The notes under the pieces were generated by a model. The model saw only the letters and a list, made by a program, of their open reading frames with translations. It was not told the origin of the DNA and made no database searches. Shown in pieces: positions 8,094 through 16,620 of a stretch of 64,000 nucleotides of DNA. The translations under genes were made by a program, and so were the position numbers. How positions within the stretch are numbered: the first letter of the stretch is position 1; the number at the start of each line of letters is the position of its first letter. This stretch comes from Streptomyces sp. NBC_00234 (GTDB lineage: Bacteria > Actinomycetota > Actinomycetes > Streptomycetales > Streptomycetaceae): contig NZ_CP108101.1 in NCBI RefSeq assembly GCF_036195325.1, positions 4,526,001-4,590,000 on the forward strand, written 5' to 3'.

Positions 8094-8360
8094 TCAGTCG
8101 CTCTTGAGGCCGCTCACGAACGTCGTCCATGCCGCAGTCCGGAACACGAGCGCCGGGCCGTCGGTCATCTTGGAGTCCCGGACGGGGACGGCGTCGGGGA
8201 CGTTGTCGAGGACTTCGAGGCAGTCGCCGCCGCTGCCGCCGCTGTACGTGGACTTCCGCCAGGTGGCGACTTCGAGGCAGTCGCCACCGTCGCCGCCGCT
8301 GTACGAGGACTTGTGCCAAGTCGCCGTCGACAGGTCGTAGTCAGAGCTGCTGAGCTTCAT
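8094..8360 (-). CDS. DUF397 protein with duplicated motif
   Basis: The 88-residue protein carries two copies of the DUF397 core: a W-[HR]-K-S-[ST]-Y-S-G-G-x-G-G-D-C-L-E-V block at about 15-31 and again at about 34-50. A single C-terminal half (VPVRDSKMTDGPALVF) follows. The copies are also similar at DNA level, so the first half was duplicated in tandem. DUF397 proteins accompany Scr1-type XRE regulators throughout Streptomyces and are treated as small partner or toxin-like proteins, with BldB as a known relative of the wider group. The start codon lies inside the end of the XRE gene (20 bp overlap), so translation is coupled. Confidence 0.88.
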   Translation of the reverse strand: MKLSSSDYDLSTATWHKSSYSGGDGGDCLEVATWRKSTYSGGSGGDCLEVLDNVPDAVPVRDSKMTDGPALVFRTAAWTTFVSGLKSD

Positions 8361-9183
8361 GGTCGTAATCCTCCGCCACCGATTCGATCAAGGCCAGAGA
8401 CGCTGCCGGTGAGGATGCGCTGGCCACCACCAGATCGTAGGTGAGTTCGTACCGGCGGACCGAGGCCGGATCGTCCTGCAACTGGCCTGTGCCCAGGCCC
8501 TGGAGGTACGCGAGCGGCGGAGCGTCAGGGAAGGCCATGAGCTTGAGGGAGCCTTCGAGCGCCATGTGGGCCCCCTCGCTGAACGGCAGCACCTGCGCGA
8601 TGAGCCGATGCTGCCTGACGAGCGCAGCAATGTGACGCAGAACCCCGGCCATTCCCGCAGGTCCGCCCACCCTTCGTCGTAACACCGCTTCGTCCAGCAC
8701 CACCCACAACACGGGCTTGGTTGGATCGGCGAGGAGTTGCGCACGTTCGAGCCTTGCTGCCACCAGCTCGTCGATCGTGCTTTCCGCGGCGGTCGGCTGG
8801 TACTCCCGGAAGACCGCTCGTGCGTACGTCTCCGTCTGCAAGAGGCCGGGGACGAGCTGGGGCGCGTACTCCTTGATGGACTCCGCGCGCGCCTCCGCCT
8901 CCGCCGCTTCCGCGAAGTGCTCCGGGTACCTGGACTTCTTCAGCGCCGCACAGTTCCGCACGAAGAAGCCGTCCGAGCCCAGGAGTTCGTCGAACTTCTC
9001 CGCCTGATCCAGCTGCATCCGCCGTACCCCTATCTCCAGCTGCCCGATGAACGAGCCGCTGACGAAGAGCGGGGCTCCGAGGTCGTCCTGCGAGAGGCCC
9101 GCTCGCTCCCTTCGGTGACGGAGCTCCGCGCCGAGGAGGGCGCGGGGTGAGGAGGAGGGGTCGAGCTTCCGGGGACCGGGCAT
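8341..9183 (-). CDS. XRE-family regulator with DUF5753 (Scr1 type)
   Basis: The 280-residue protein has an N-terminal XRE helix-turn-helix (about 15-70; LGAELRHRRERAGLSQDDLG, then SGSFIGQLEIG as the recognition helix). The C-terminal DUF5753 domain (about 100-275) contains IKEYAPQLVPGLLQTETYARAV, its hallmark. These proteins pair with a DUF397 partner encoded immediately downstream and affect development or antibiotic production in Streptomyces (family knowledge). The ATG at 9181-9183 follows GGGAG; the frame opens six codons earlier without a site. It is divergent from two small genes. Confidence 0.92.
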   Translation of the reverse strand: MPGPRKLDPSSSPRALLGAELRHRRERAGLSQDDLGAPLFVSGSFIGQLEIGVRRMQLDQAEKFDELLGSDGFFVRNCAALKKSRYPEHFAEAAEAEARAESIKEYAPQLVPGLLQTETYARAVFREYQPTAAESTIDELVAARLERAQLLADPTKPVLWVVLDEAVLRRRVGGPAGMAGVLRHIAALVRQHRLIAQVLPFSEGAHMALEGSLKLMAFPDAPPLAYLQGLGTGQLQDDPASVRRYELTYDLVVASASSPAASLALIESVAEDYDHEAQQL

Positions 9184-9250
9184 GGCAACTCCCTGTGACA
9201 CACGTGCGGTTGTTGGAACTGCGCCTCTTCCAGGCTAGCCACGCGTTGGA

Positions 9251-9283
9251 CACTCTGGGTAGGCATTCCCATTACTCAGAGTG
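9251..9283. promoter_or_regulatory. Inverted repeat upstream of the 80-residue gene
   Basis: CACTCTGGGTA (9251-9261) and TACTCAGAGTG (9273-9283) match at 10 of 11 paired positions around an 11 bp spacer. It sits between the XRE gene and the divergent small gene, just before the ribosome-binding site, and is an operator candidate for the XRE protein. Confidence 0.55.
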
Positions 9284-9297
9284 GAAGGTGGAACGGC

Positions 9298-9540
9298 ATG
9301 ACAGGGACGGAGCGGCGCCGGGCGGCGGCAGTCAGGGTGCGGAGGGCGGAAGACGCCGTGGCGCGGCTGCGGGACGGGCTCGCGGAGGTCGGGGTGAAGC
9401 TGCCGTCGCTGCGGATCGACCCGGTGTCGTGCGCGGGGAACGAGCCGTCGCCGCTGGTCGACCTCGGTTGCTGCAACCTCGATACGGCACAGCGGCTGAG
9501 CGAGGTACTGGAGGAGAAGGCGGACGGCCATGACGGGTGA
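9298..9540 (+). CDS. Small conserved protein beside the XRE/DUF397 pair
   Basis: The 80-residue protein begins with a very basic helical stretch (TERRRAAAVRVRRAEDAVARLRDGLAEVG) and ends with a segment containing PVSCAGNEPSPLVDLGCCNLDTAQRL. I recognise this shape from Streptomyces genomes next to XRE/DUF397 genes but know no function. A GGAAGGTGG site precedes the ATG. The stop overlaps the next gene by 11 bp, so the two are cotranslated. It is divergent from the XRE gene across about 114 bp holding the inverted repeat. Confidence 0.75.
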   Translation: MTGTERRRAAAVRVRRAEDAVARLRDGLAEVGVKLPSLRIDPVSCAGNEPSPLVDLGCCNLDTAQRLSEVLEEKADGHDG

Positions 9541-9769
9541 GGAGGCGCTTGAGCCGTGTACGCCGGAGCCGGGGTCGTTCGCGGTGGACTCCCGGGACGG
9601 ACGGGTGGGACGGGTGATGGGGCGCGTCGGACCGTACGTACAACTACGGCCCCCGGGCGGTGGCGCGGAGTGGGACTGTCCGCCCGCCGTCGTACGGCCG
9701 GCGCCGCCGGGGGTGGTGCTGCGGGCACGGGTGACGGAGATCAACCGGGAGGGTCAGCTGCCGCGGTGA
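9530..9769 (+). CDS. Small acidic conserved protein
   Basis: The 79-residue protein has a small beta-type layout: FAVDSRDGRVGRVMGRVGPYVQLRPPGGGAEWDC, ending REGQLPR. The DSRDGRVGRVM stretch looks like a PRC-barrel-type or SH3-like start, but this is a guess. It overlaps the 80-residue gene by 11 bp and therefore belongs to the same transcript divergent from the XRE regulator. Confidence 0.65.
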   Translation: MTGEEALEPCTPEPGSFAVDSRDGRVGRVMGRVGPYVQLRPPGGGAEWDCPPAVVRPAPPGVVLRARVTEINREGQLPR

Positions 9770-9862
9770 CGGGGTGGTCGGTGCCGTAAAGGTGTCGACG
9801 GGGCGCCGGTCGCGCTGGCAGGCTGCGGGCATGACCTATGGAATCGAGACCCACCCCGCCCT

Positions 9863-11695
9863 GTGAGCCCCCAGGAAGAGCGCGACGCGCTCGTTCCCCC
9901 GCTCGCTCTCCATGACCGCGCCCTGCGGCTGTTGCGTGAGGACCCCGACGGGGCTCCGGCACGGCGCGGTTTCACCCTCTCCGAGAAGTCGTCCGGGACA
10001 TCCCGGACGGACGAGACCCGGCTGCAGCGAAAAGAGCTGGCCGCTGCCGTCCGGGATGCGCTGAACCCCCTGCCCGGCGACTCCGCCGCCGTGCACCGCC
10101 GCCTGGACCGGCTCGGTGTGCGGAAGAGGGGTGTGTACATGATCCAGTCCGCTGTCACCGCACTGCCGCTGCCGGAGGAGCAGCGGGAGGCGGCCCGTGC
10201 GCTGGCCAGGGAACTGATCCGGACCGGAACGACCGTCCCCGCCGTCACTGTCGGCCTCTATCTGCTCATCCGCCTCGGTGAACCCGAGGACATCGCCCCT
10301 GTCTCCGCCCTTGCGCTGTTCCGGGAGCTGGCGGGCCCGGCCGTTCAGACGCTGGAGCGGCTCGATCGCCCGCGCGCGGCCGTGCTGTGGCTCGTCCACC
10401 GTGCCCGGTACGAGGAACTGGGCCCGCTCGTCGCCGCGTTGTGGTCCGGGGACCAGGAGACCGTGCGGAGGGAGCTGGTCGCTTTCCCCGCCGTCTACCG
10501 GTTCCTCGACACCCGCCTGACCCGCCGGATCGCGGAGGCCGCTCACCTGGCCGAACTGCTCGCCCGGTACCCGGCCGACTCCGCCCTGTCGGCGCGCGCG
10601 GCGAGACTGCTCGTCCGGATGGGGTGCTCGAACGACGACCCGACCCAACTCCTCTTCTACCGCGACGCGATCACCGTCTACGAGAGCGTCGTGGAACGTG
10701 CCGGTGCGCTGCCGCCGACGCTCGCCCACCACGCCACCCTGCTCTCGCTGGCCTTCGATCTGAGCAGCGGCGTCGGTGTGCTGCTGGACTGGGCTCCGGG
10801 GCGGAGGGAGGCGCTGTTGGCCTCGCTGGGCCGGCTGCTGGCCGAGCCCCGCTGGGTCGCGGTGGTGGATGCCGCCGGGAGCGAGGCGGACCGGCGGCTG
10901 CGGGCCGGATGGATCCGGCGCACGGGGCGGCAGCCCTTCGAGCGCCCGGAGGTGCCTGCCCGACTGCGTATCGAGGTGGTGGCGGGCGATCCGGTGGACC
11001 GGGAACCCGTCGAGACCCGCGTGCTGGTCGACGGGCGGCCGTTGGTCCCGGCGCTCTTCTCCCGGGGGCCTGCCCGCATTCCCGATGTCCTGCTGGACGA
11101 GGGGGAGTTGAGGGCCGGTCCCGAGCCCCGCGAGGTCATGCTCGCGGAGGCGGACTGCACCGAGGGGTGCTGTGGCGCGCTCCATGTCACCATCCGTCGC
11201 GACGGCGACGAGGTGGTGTGGGAGGGCTGGCGCAGGCCCCCGTACGCGTCGGTTACGCGGGACGCGCCCGCGCCGCCCGCGTACCGTTTCGACGCCGCCG
11301 CCTACGACGCCGAGCTGGCGCGCGCGGAGGCGGACGGGTCGTGGTCCTGGCCGGCCCGCACCGTCGCGCGGCTGATCAAGGCGGGGCTGAGGGAGCGGCC
11401 GGAGATCCTGGGTCGGTGGGACGCCCGCCGGGGCTGGATCGGCGGCGATGTCGAGGAGCCGGACACCACCGTGGTGACCTTCTGGTACGCGCCGGGGCTC
11501 GCCACCGCGGACTCGCTCCGGGACGCCTTCCAGTTCCGCTGGGTCCTGCCGGACGACGGCCGCCCGCCCGAGGCGCAGGCCGCCGCAGCACTGCGACGGC
11601 TGGCGGAGGAGGACCCCAAGACATACGCGAAGGTGTCCTGCGGCAGCCCCGAGCGGGCGAAGGAGCTCGGTTTCCCCTGGCCCGGGAGCGACTGA
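9863..11695 (+). CDS. Large uncharacterised protein
   Basis: The 610-residue protein has no signal peptide and no membrane segments. Residues 1-330 are helical and repeat-like (paired helices such as RAAVLWLVHRARYEELGPLVAALW) and resemble an ARM/HEAT-type scaffold. Residues 330-420 are mixed. Residues 420-470 hold a beta segment with a CTEGCCGALHVTIRRDGDEVVWEGW motif, where three clustered Cys could bind metal. The C-terminal 130 residues contain DTTVVTFWYAPGL. I do not recognise the family. The start is GTG at 9863; an in-frame ATG follows further in. It stands alone, 10 bp before a convergent membrane-protein gene. Confidence 0.65.
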   Translation: MSPQEERDALVPPLALHDRALRLLREDPDGAPARRGFTLSEKSSGTSRTDETRLQRKELAAAVRDALNPLPGDSAAVHRRLDRLGVRKRGVYMIQSAVTALPLPEEQREAARALARELIRTGTTVPAVTVGLYLLIRLGEPEDIAPVSALALFRELAGPAVQTLERLDRPRAAVLWLVHRARYEELGPLVAALWSGDQETVRRELVAFPAVYRFLDTRLTRRIAEAAHLAELLARYPADSALSARAARLLVRMGCSNDDPTQLLFYRDAITVYESVVERAGALPPTLAHHATLLSLAFDLSSGVGVLLDWAPGRREALLASLGRLLAEPRWVAVVDAAGSEADRRLRAGWIRRTGRQPFERPEVPARLRIEVVAGDPVDREPVETRVLVDGRPLVPALFSRGPARIPDVLLDEGELRAGPEPREVMLAEADCTEGCCGALHVTIRRDGDEVVWEGWRRPPYASVTRDAPAPPAYRFDAAAYDAELARAEADGSWSWPARTVARLIKAGLRERPEILGRWDARRGWIGGDVEEPDTTVVTFWYAPGLATADSLRDAFQFRWVLPDDGRPPEAQAAAALRRLAEEDPKTYAKVSCGSPERAKELGFPWPGSD

Positions 11696-11705
11696 GGTCG
11701 GGGGT

Positions 11706-12929
11706 TCAGACCGGAGGAGCGGCTGCCGCGACGGCGGGGGCCGCTCCTCGGCGGTTCCTGAGACGGCGCGTCAGGACGACGACGGTGGTGACCAGGACGG
11801 CGGCCAGGGGCGCGCCGAGCAGGGTGTGGTGCAGACCCACCGGGTGGAGGAGGAGCGGGAGAGCCGCGCCCGCACGTGTCCGTAGATCGCCTCCGCTCTG
11901 CCCGACGTCCAGGACTCCGTCCGTCAGGACCGCTCCGTAGATCACCGTTCCGGCGGTGTAGCAGGCCGCCGTACGGATCAGGAGGGCGACGGGTGTTGCC
12001 GTCCGCGTGCGAAGGCCGCGCCTGGTCAGCAGGGCGTAACAGGCGACCGCCGACAGGACGAAGCAGGTCTGGTAGGCGTAGAGGCGCGCGTAGGGGAAGA
12101 CGACGCGGGCCGCGGGTCTCCATGCCGTGTCGGCGTACTGCGGCAGGGAGTGCTGTGCGCCCTGGCCGAGGAAGTAGGTGCAGCTCGCGGTGTCGGGTGA
12201 GTCCGTGCACCAGAGCCCGGCCACGCTCCGCGCGGCGTCGGCGGCCGTCTGCGAGTCGAGGAGGGTGAGCACCACGCAGCAGGTCAGGCCCGTGGCGACG
12301 GAGACGCCGATACGGCGGTGGAGCGAGCCCGCGGTGCCCCGCCAGGACGCCAGGTGGAAGAGGGCGATGCGGCGCAGATCAGGGGAGTTGGGGCCGTTGG
12401 CCGTGGCGACGCGGTGCACGGCGGCTGTGCCCGCGGCTACCAGGGCGAGGAGGAGGGTGTGCGGGGCGGCGACGCGCGCGTCCTGGAGCGTCTGGGCCAG
12501 CTGATCGCCGCTGCCGGACCCGGTCAGCTTCGGCAGCCGGAGGATCAGGAGTGCGGCGAGCGAGGCCAGGGGTGCGACGACGACGAGGGCCACCGGCAGG
12601 TGCAGGGGGACGCGCGGCACGGTGCTCATGCGCCGGGCGGCGGCGGAGGACGCCAGGCACAGGACGAGGAGGAAGAGCGCCAGCCAGCCCGCCTCGTACA
12701 ACACGCCCTGTGTTGCCGTGTACTCCCCGTACATCCAGGTGGGGGAGACGGTCAGCAGCCGCAGGGCGTCGAGGGGGCCGAGTTCGGCGCCCGGTGGTGG
12801 ATGGCCCGGGTAGACGGGCGGCAGGAGCAGGTTGTCGGCCCAGTCGATCTGGGCGGGCAGGATGCCGCCCACCTGTACGAGCGTGACGGCGAGGCAGACG
12901 AGGGCGAGCGGGGACCGGCGCAGTGTCAT
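11706..12929 (-). CDS. Polytopic membrane protein, unknown
   Basis: The 407-residue protein has about seven membrane segments: a TM near the N-terminus, a 60-residue external loop with WADNLLLPP, further TMs in the middle, an external loop with paired Cys (LWCTDSPDTASCTYF), and C-terminal TMs ending in a basic, Ala/Pro-rich tail. I assign no function. The ATG at 12927-12929 overlaps the stop of the upstream gene by 4 bp (ATGA), which settles the start over an open extension upstream. It is translationally coupled to the single-TM protein before it, so the two probably form one membrane complex. Confidence 0.72.
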   Translation of the reverse strand: MTLRRSPLALVCLAVTLVQVGGILPAQIDWADNLLLPPVYPGHPPPGAELGPLDALRLLTVSPTWMYGEYTATQGVLYEAGWLALFLLVLCLASSAAARRMSTVPRVPLHLPVALVVVAPLASLAALLILRLPKLTGSGSGDQLAQTLQDARVAAPHTLLLALVAAGTAAVHRVATANGPNSPDLRRIALFHLASWRGTAGSLHRRIGVSVATGLTCCVVLTLLDSQTAADAARSVAGLWCTDSPDTASCTYFLGQGAQHSLPQYADTAWRPAARVVFPYARLYAYQTCFVLSAVACYALLTRRGLRTRTATPVALLIRTAACYTAGTVIYGAVLTDGVLDVGQSGGDLRTRAGAALPLLLHPVGLHHTLLGAPLAAVLVTTVVVLTRRLRNRRGAAPAVAAAAPPV

Positions 12930-13831
12930 GCGGGGCCCGACGAGACGCGGAACGGGACGCCGTCGTTGTCGATCGAGGCCGTCCGGGTTTCCTTGCCGTC
13001 CCACCAGGTGACTTCGGCCTTCCAGGAGCAGTGCGCGCGCTCGGTCATGCCGATGAGGAAGAAGGAGTAGAAGTCGTCCTCGGTGATGGTCTTGGGGAGC
13101 TGAATCGGCTCTCCGTACGGCAGCGCCGCCTTGGCGGTTCCCTTCTGGCGGGGGCTGTCCTGGAGGCGGAGTACGGAGACCGAGCGACCCACGGCGATGG
13201 CGTCGAGGTTGACGGCGATGGCTTCGGGGACGTTGAAATCGCCTCCTCCGCAGCCGTGCTGGCGTACCGCCTTCTTCCCGGTGGCCGGGTCCGTGCGGTC
13301 GGTCACGGTGACGGTCACGTCGCGGATCTGCACGGCCTTGTCCGTGTTGCCGTGGACGGTGATCTGGGCGGCGACCGTCTTCATGTGCACGATGCGGCCC
13401 TCGCGCTCCCAGCGGGTGAACTGCCGCTCGTCGCCGTCTTTCAGCTTGCTCTCCAGCGCGGCGTTTCCCTTGCGCAGGATCCAGTCGCTGAAGCAGGGGT
13501 CGTTCTCCTGGGCCGCGTCCATGACGACCGCGTCCTCCGGGAAGGCCGCCTTCCAGGCGGCGGACACGGGCCCGGCGAGGACGGGAGCGATGCCGACGGC
13601 GGCGATGGCGAGCCCGATGAGGGTCAGCTTCCGCTCGACCCCGAGTGCGGCCACGCGGCGAAGGGTGCGCCGGACGCGGTTGGGGGGTGTGGGTGCGGGG
13701 GCCGGCGGGGGTGGGGGTGCGGGTGCCGGGGGCGGCTCGGGTGCCGGGGCCGGGGCCGGGGTCGGCTCGGGTGTCGGTGTGGGGTCCGGGGCGGGTGCCG
13801 TGTCAGGCGTCTGCCTCGTGTCTCCGGCCAT
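12926..13831 (-). CDS. Single-pass membrane protein with Pro/Thr/Ala-rich N-terminus
   Basis: The 301-residue protein has a cytoplasmic Pro/Ala/Thr-rich low-complexity region (about 8-50), a basic patch (RVRRTLRRVAALG), one membrane helix (about 70-95) and an external domain of about 200 residues with conserved Cys (NDPCFSDWILRKGNAALE; QHGCGGGDFNVPEAIAV; RAHCSWKAEVTWW). The external domain looks like a beta-sandwich of the kind found in Streptomyces-only unknown proteins. It is cotranscribed with the downstream polytopic protein (4 bp overlap). The DNA of the low-complexity part is an imperfect CCGGCGCC-type repeat, prone to slippage. Confidence 0.7.
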   Translation of the reverse strand: MAGDTRQTPDTAPAPDPTPTPEPTPAPAPAPEPPPAPAPPPPPAPAPTPPNRVRRTLRRVAALGVERKLTLIGLAIAAVGIAPVLAGPVSAAWKAAFPEDAVVMDAAQENDPCFSDWILRKGNAALESKLKDGDERQFTRWEREGRIVHMKTVAAQITVHGNTDKAVQIRDVTVTVTDRTDPATGKKAVRQHGCGGGDFNVPEAIAVNLDAIAVGRSVSVLRLQDSPRQKGTAKAALPYGEPIQLPKTITEDDFYSFFLIGMTERAHCSWKAEVTWWDGKETRTASIDNDGVPFRVSSGPA

Positions 13832-13967
13832 GCGCGTTCCCCCCGGCGTGTGCGCGCGTCGGGAAGGAGCGCAGGTGGGCGCGACGATGCGCCGGCTGCC
13901 CCGACGATCATCATTTTATGCCCTCAACTCCATGGTGATCCCATCGAGTTACCACCCTCGGACATGC

Positions 13968-14016
13968 CTGTTGCGGAGCCCTTGGCGCGTACGACGCGCC
14001 GCGGACTCCGCAACAG
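13968..14016 (-). terminator. Terminator after the murRQP unit
   Basis: The outer arms CTGTTGCGGAG (13968-13978) and CTCCGCAACAG (14006-14016) are perfect. An inner stem GGCGCGT/ACGCGCC with an ACG loop sits inside. It starts 14 bp past the PTS gene stop. Confidence 0.82.
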
Positions 14017-14029
14017 AGGGGAAAGCGGG

Positions 14030-15535
14030 TCAGACCGCTGCCGGTTCCTTGGAGGGGGTGCCGGTGGTGGGGTCCGTCGGGCCGGAGGCGGCGATCTTCG
14101 ACGCGGCCGGTTCCTGGGAGACGTTGAACTCCGTCAGGAGGTCCTTGCTGAAGCCGAAGAAGTACGTCGCGACGAACCCTGCGACGTAACCGACCAGCAG
14201 GCCGCCCGCGTAGATCGCGATCGTCGAGCCCAGGCCGTGGTTGCCGTCCAGGAGCGGGAACAGGGCCCAGCCGGACGGGCCGATGGCCGTGGAGCCGACC
14301 GTGTCGCCGAGCTGGTTGAACAGTCCGACGAAGCCGCCGCCGAACGCGCCGCCGATGCACGCCGTGATGAACGGGCGGCCGAGGGGGAGCGAGACGCCGT
14401 AGATCAGGGGCTCACCGACACCCAGCAGGCCCGCGGGGAGGGCCGACTTGATGGTGCGGCGGATCGACTCGTTGCGGGGGAGGCGGAGGTAGACCGCCAT
14501 GGCCGCGCCTACCTGGCCCGCTCCGGCCATCGCGAGGATCGGGAGCAGGACGGTGTAACCCTGCTGCTCGATGAGCGTGGTGTGGATGGGGATGAGGGCC
14601 TGGTGCAGGCCCAGCATGACCAGCGGGAGGAAGAAGCCGCCGAGGAGGAAGCCCGCGCCGGCGCCGCCGTTGGAGAGCAGCCAGTCGGCGAACGTACCGA
14701 TCGCGGTGGAGATCTCCCCTGCCACGTACATCAGGCCGAAGATCGTCACCAGGCCGGAGATCAGGACCGTGAGCGTCGGGGTGACCAGGACGTCCAGGGC
14801 CTCGGGGACCCAGCGGCGGCACCACTTCTCCACGTACACCGCGAGCACCGCGGCGCCGAGCGCGCCGAGCACACCGCCCTGGCCGGGCGAGAGCTGCTGG
14901 CCGAACGCCTCGATGTTGGCGACGCCGGGGAAGACGATGATCGCCGCGACGGCACCGCCCAGGATCGGCGTACCGCCGAACTCCTTCGCGGTGTTGTAGC
15001 CGACGAAGACCGCGATCAGCGCCATGAACCCGGAGGTCATCGCGGCGAGGGCGGGGGTGACCGCGGGCAGCCACTCCAGGTTGACCAGCAGGCCGTTGAG
15101 ACCGGCGATGATGCCGCAGCCGATGAGGGCCGGGATCAGCGGAACGAAGATGTTCGCGATCTTGCGCAGGAACAGCTTGAAGGGGGTGGCGTTCTTCGCC
15201 TTCTGCTGGGCCTTGATCGCCGCGCCCTGCGCGGCCAGCTCCTCGGAGGTGTGGACGGCGGGAGCGGATTCCCGCCCCTCCTCGACCAGCTGCTCGAACT
15301 CCGGGGTGACCCGGGCGACCGTACCGGGGCCGAGGACGATCTGGTACGTGTCGTCCTCGACCACGCCCATGACGGCGGGGATCGCCTTGAGCGCTTCGTC
15401 GTCGACCAGCGAACGGTCGTGCAGGCCGAGGCGGAGCCGGGTCATGCAGTGGGCGATGGAGCTGACGTTCGCTGCGCCACCGACGAGCGGAAGGATCGCG
15501 GCGGCGGTGGCGCGGTTCTTGTCTTCAGTAGCCAT
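14030..15535 (-). CDS. murP: PTS EIIBC permease, probably N-acetylmuramic acid-specific
   Basis: The 501-residue protein starts with an EIIB domain. Cys30 in AHCMTRLRL is the phosphorylated Cys of the glucose/sucrose superfamily. A linker follows, then an EIIC domain with about ten membrane segments from residue 110, including GVGEPLIYGVSLPLGRPF, the sugar-binding GEP motif. No EIIA domain is present, so phosphate must come from an EIIA elsewhere. It imports and phosphorylates an amino sugar. The specificity is inferred from its position after murQ and murR: MurNAc enters as MurNAc-6-phosphate, the MurQ substrate. It lies 48 bp after murQ on the same strand. Confidence 0.85.
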   Translation of the reverse strand: MATEDKNRATAAAILPLVGGAANVSSIAHCMTRLRLGLHDRSLVDDEALKAIPAVMGVVEDDTYQIVLGPGTVARVTPEFEQLVEEGRESAPAVHTSEELAAQGAAIKAQQKAKNATPFKLFLRKIANIFVPLIPALIGCGIIAGLNGLLVNLEWLPAVTPALAAMTSGFMALIAVFVGYNTAKEFGGTPILGGAVAAIIVFPGVANIEAFGQQLSPGQGGVLGALGAAVLAVYVEKWCRRWVPEALDVLVTPTLTVLISGLVTIFGLMYVAGEISTAIGTFADWLLSNGGAGAGFLLGGFFLPLVMLGLHQALIPIHTTLIEQQGYTVLLPILAMAGAGQVGAAMAVYLRLPRNESIRRTIKSALPAGLLGVGEPLIYGVSLPLGRPFITACIGGAFGGGFVGLFNQLGDTVGSTAIGPSGWALFPLLDGNHGLGSTIAIYAGGLLVGYVAGFVATYFFGFSKDLLTEFNVSQEPAASKIAASGPTDPTTGTPSKEPAAV

Positions 15536-15583
15536 GGGGCGTGGTGCCTTGCTGTGCGGGGGGTGCGGGCGTGGTGCGGTGGG

Positions 15584-16564
15584 TCAGGTGGTGCGTACGG
15601 CGGCGAGGGCGGCGCGGAGGTGGCCGTCCGACTCGCTGAGGAGGGTGGCGGCGGTGGGGCCGTCGACCTGGCCGAGGATGGTCAGGATCGCGTCCTTCAC
15701 CTCGCCGTCGGTGGCGGCGAGCGCCGCCTCGATCTCCTGGTCGGAGGCGCCGGTGGCCAGCGAGACGATGCGGCGCGAGCGGGCCCGCAGCTTCTCGTTG
15801 GAGGCGCGGACGTCGACCATCAGATTCCCGTACGTCTTGCCGAGCCGGATCATCGTGATCGTCGAGATCATGTTGAGGACGAGCTTCTGCGCCGTACCGG
15901 CCTTGAGGCGGGTGGAGCCGGTGAGCAGCTCCGGGCCGACGACGACTTCGAGGCCGTGCTCGGCGGCTGCGGCGAGTGCCGAGTCCGCGTTGCAGGACAG
16001 GCCGATGGTCAGCGCGCCCCGGGTGCGGGCGTGCTCGACGGCACCGATCGCGTACGGCGTGCGGCCGGAGGCGGAGATGCCGACCACGGTGTCGTCCGCC
16101 GTGAGGCCGAGTGCGTCGAGGTCCTCGGCGGCCAGCTCCTTGCTGTCCTCGGCGCCCTCCACCGCCTTGACCATGGCGGTCGGACCGCCCGCGATGAGGC
16201 CGACGACCTCGGACGGGTCGGTGTTGAAGGTGGGCGGGCACTCGCTGGCGTCGAGGACGCCGAGGCGGCCCGCGGTGCCGGCGCCCGCGTAGATCAGCCG
16301 GCCGCCGCGCGCCATGCGCTCGGCGGTGGCGTCGATCGCGGCGGCGATCTGCGGCAGCTTGTCGGCGACGGCGGCGGGGACGGTGCTGTCCTCGCCGTTC
16401 ATGATCCGCGCGATCTCCTCGGTGTCCAGGCGGTCGATCTCGGCGAGCTCCGGGCGGAACGCCTCGGTCGTGAGCGTGGCGAGTTCGGCGCGCAGCTCCC
16501 CGTATCCGTCGGGGGTGGTTGCTCCGGCGCCCGTGGCGGTGTCGGTGTCAGTGGATGAGGTCAT
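15584..16564 (-). CDS. murQ: N-acetylmuramic acid 6-phosphate etherase
   Basis: The 326-residue protein is full length for MurQ. It has the SIS fold with GRLIYAGAGTAGRLGVLDASECPPTF (substrate loop and the Glu general acid region), DTVVGISASGRTPY, and STRLKAGTAQKLVLNM. The enzyme removes D-lactate from MurNAc-6-P to give GlcNAc-6-P and so recycles cell-wall sugar in the cytoplasm. A C-terminal three-helix region (about 260-320) completes the family. It is the middle gene of murR-murQ-murP, 56 bp after murR. The start ATG lies behind a GAGAAAGC-like site. Identification is firm. Confidence 0.96.
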   Translation of the reverse strand: MTSSTDTDTATGAGATTPDGYGELRAELATLTTEAFRPELAEIDRLDTEEIARIMNGEDSTVPAAVADKLPQIAAAIDATAERMARGGRLIYAGAGTAGRLGVLDASECPPTFNTDPSEVVGLIAGGPTAMVKAVEGAEDSKELAAEDLDALGLTADDTVVGISASGRTPYAIGAVEHARTRGALTIGLSCNADSALAAAAEHGLEVVVGPELLTGSTRLKAGTAQKLVLNMISTITMIRLGKTYGNLMVDVRASNEKLRARSRRIVSLATGASDQEIEAALAATDGEVKDAILTILGQVDGPTAATLLSESDGHLRAALAAVRTT

Positions 16565-16620
16565 GGAGAGCGGCTCTGCTTTCTCGAACTCGTGCGTTCA
16601 GCGGTTCAGCGGGTGCGTGG

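Noticed and set aside
12923..16558. Very long open frame on the + strand opposite the mur genes and the PTS gene
   Set aside because: It is antisense to murQ, murP and the single-TM protein, all with clear family motifs. Its translation is a low-complexity mix of Gly, Arg, Asp and Glu, as expected for a shadow frame in GC-rich DNA.
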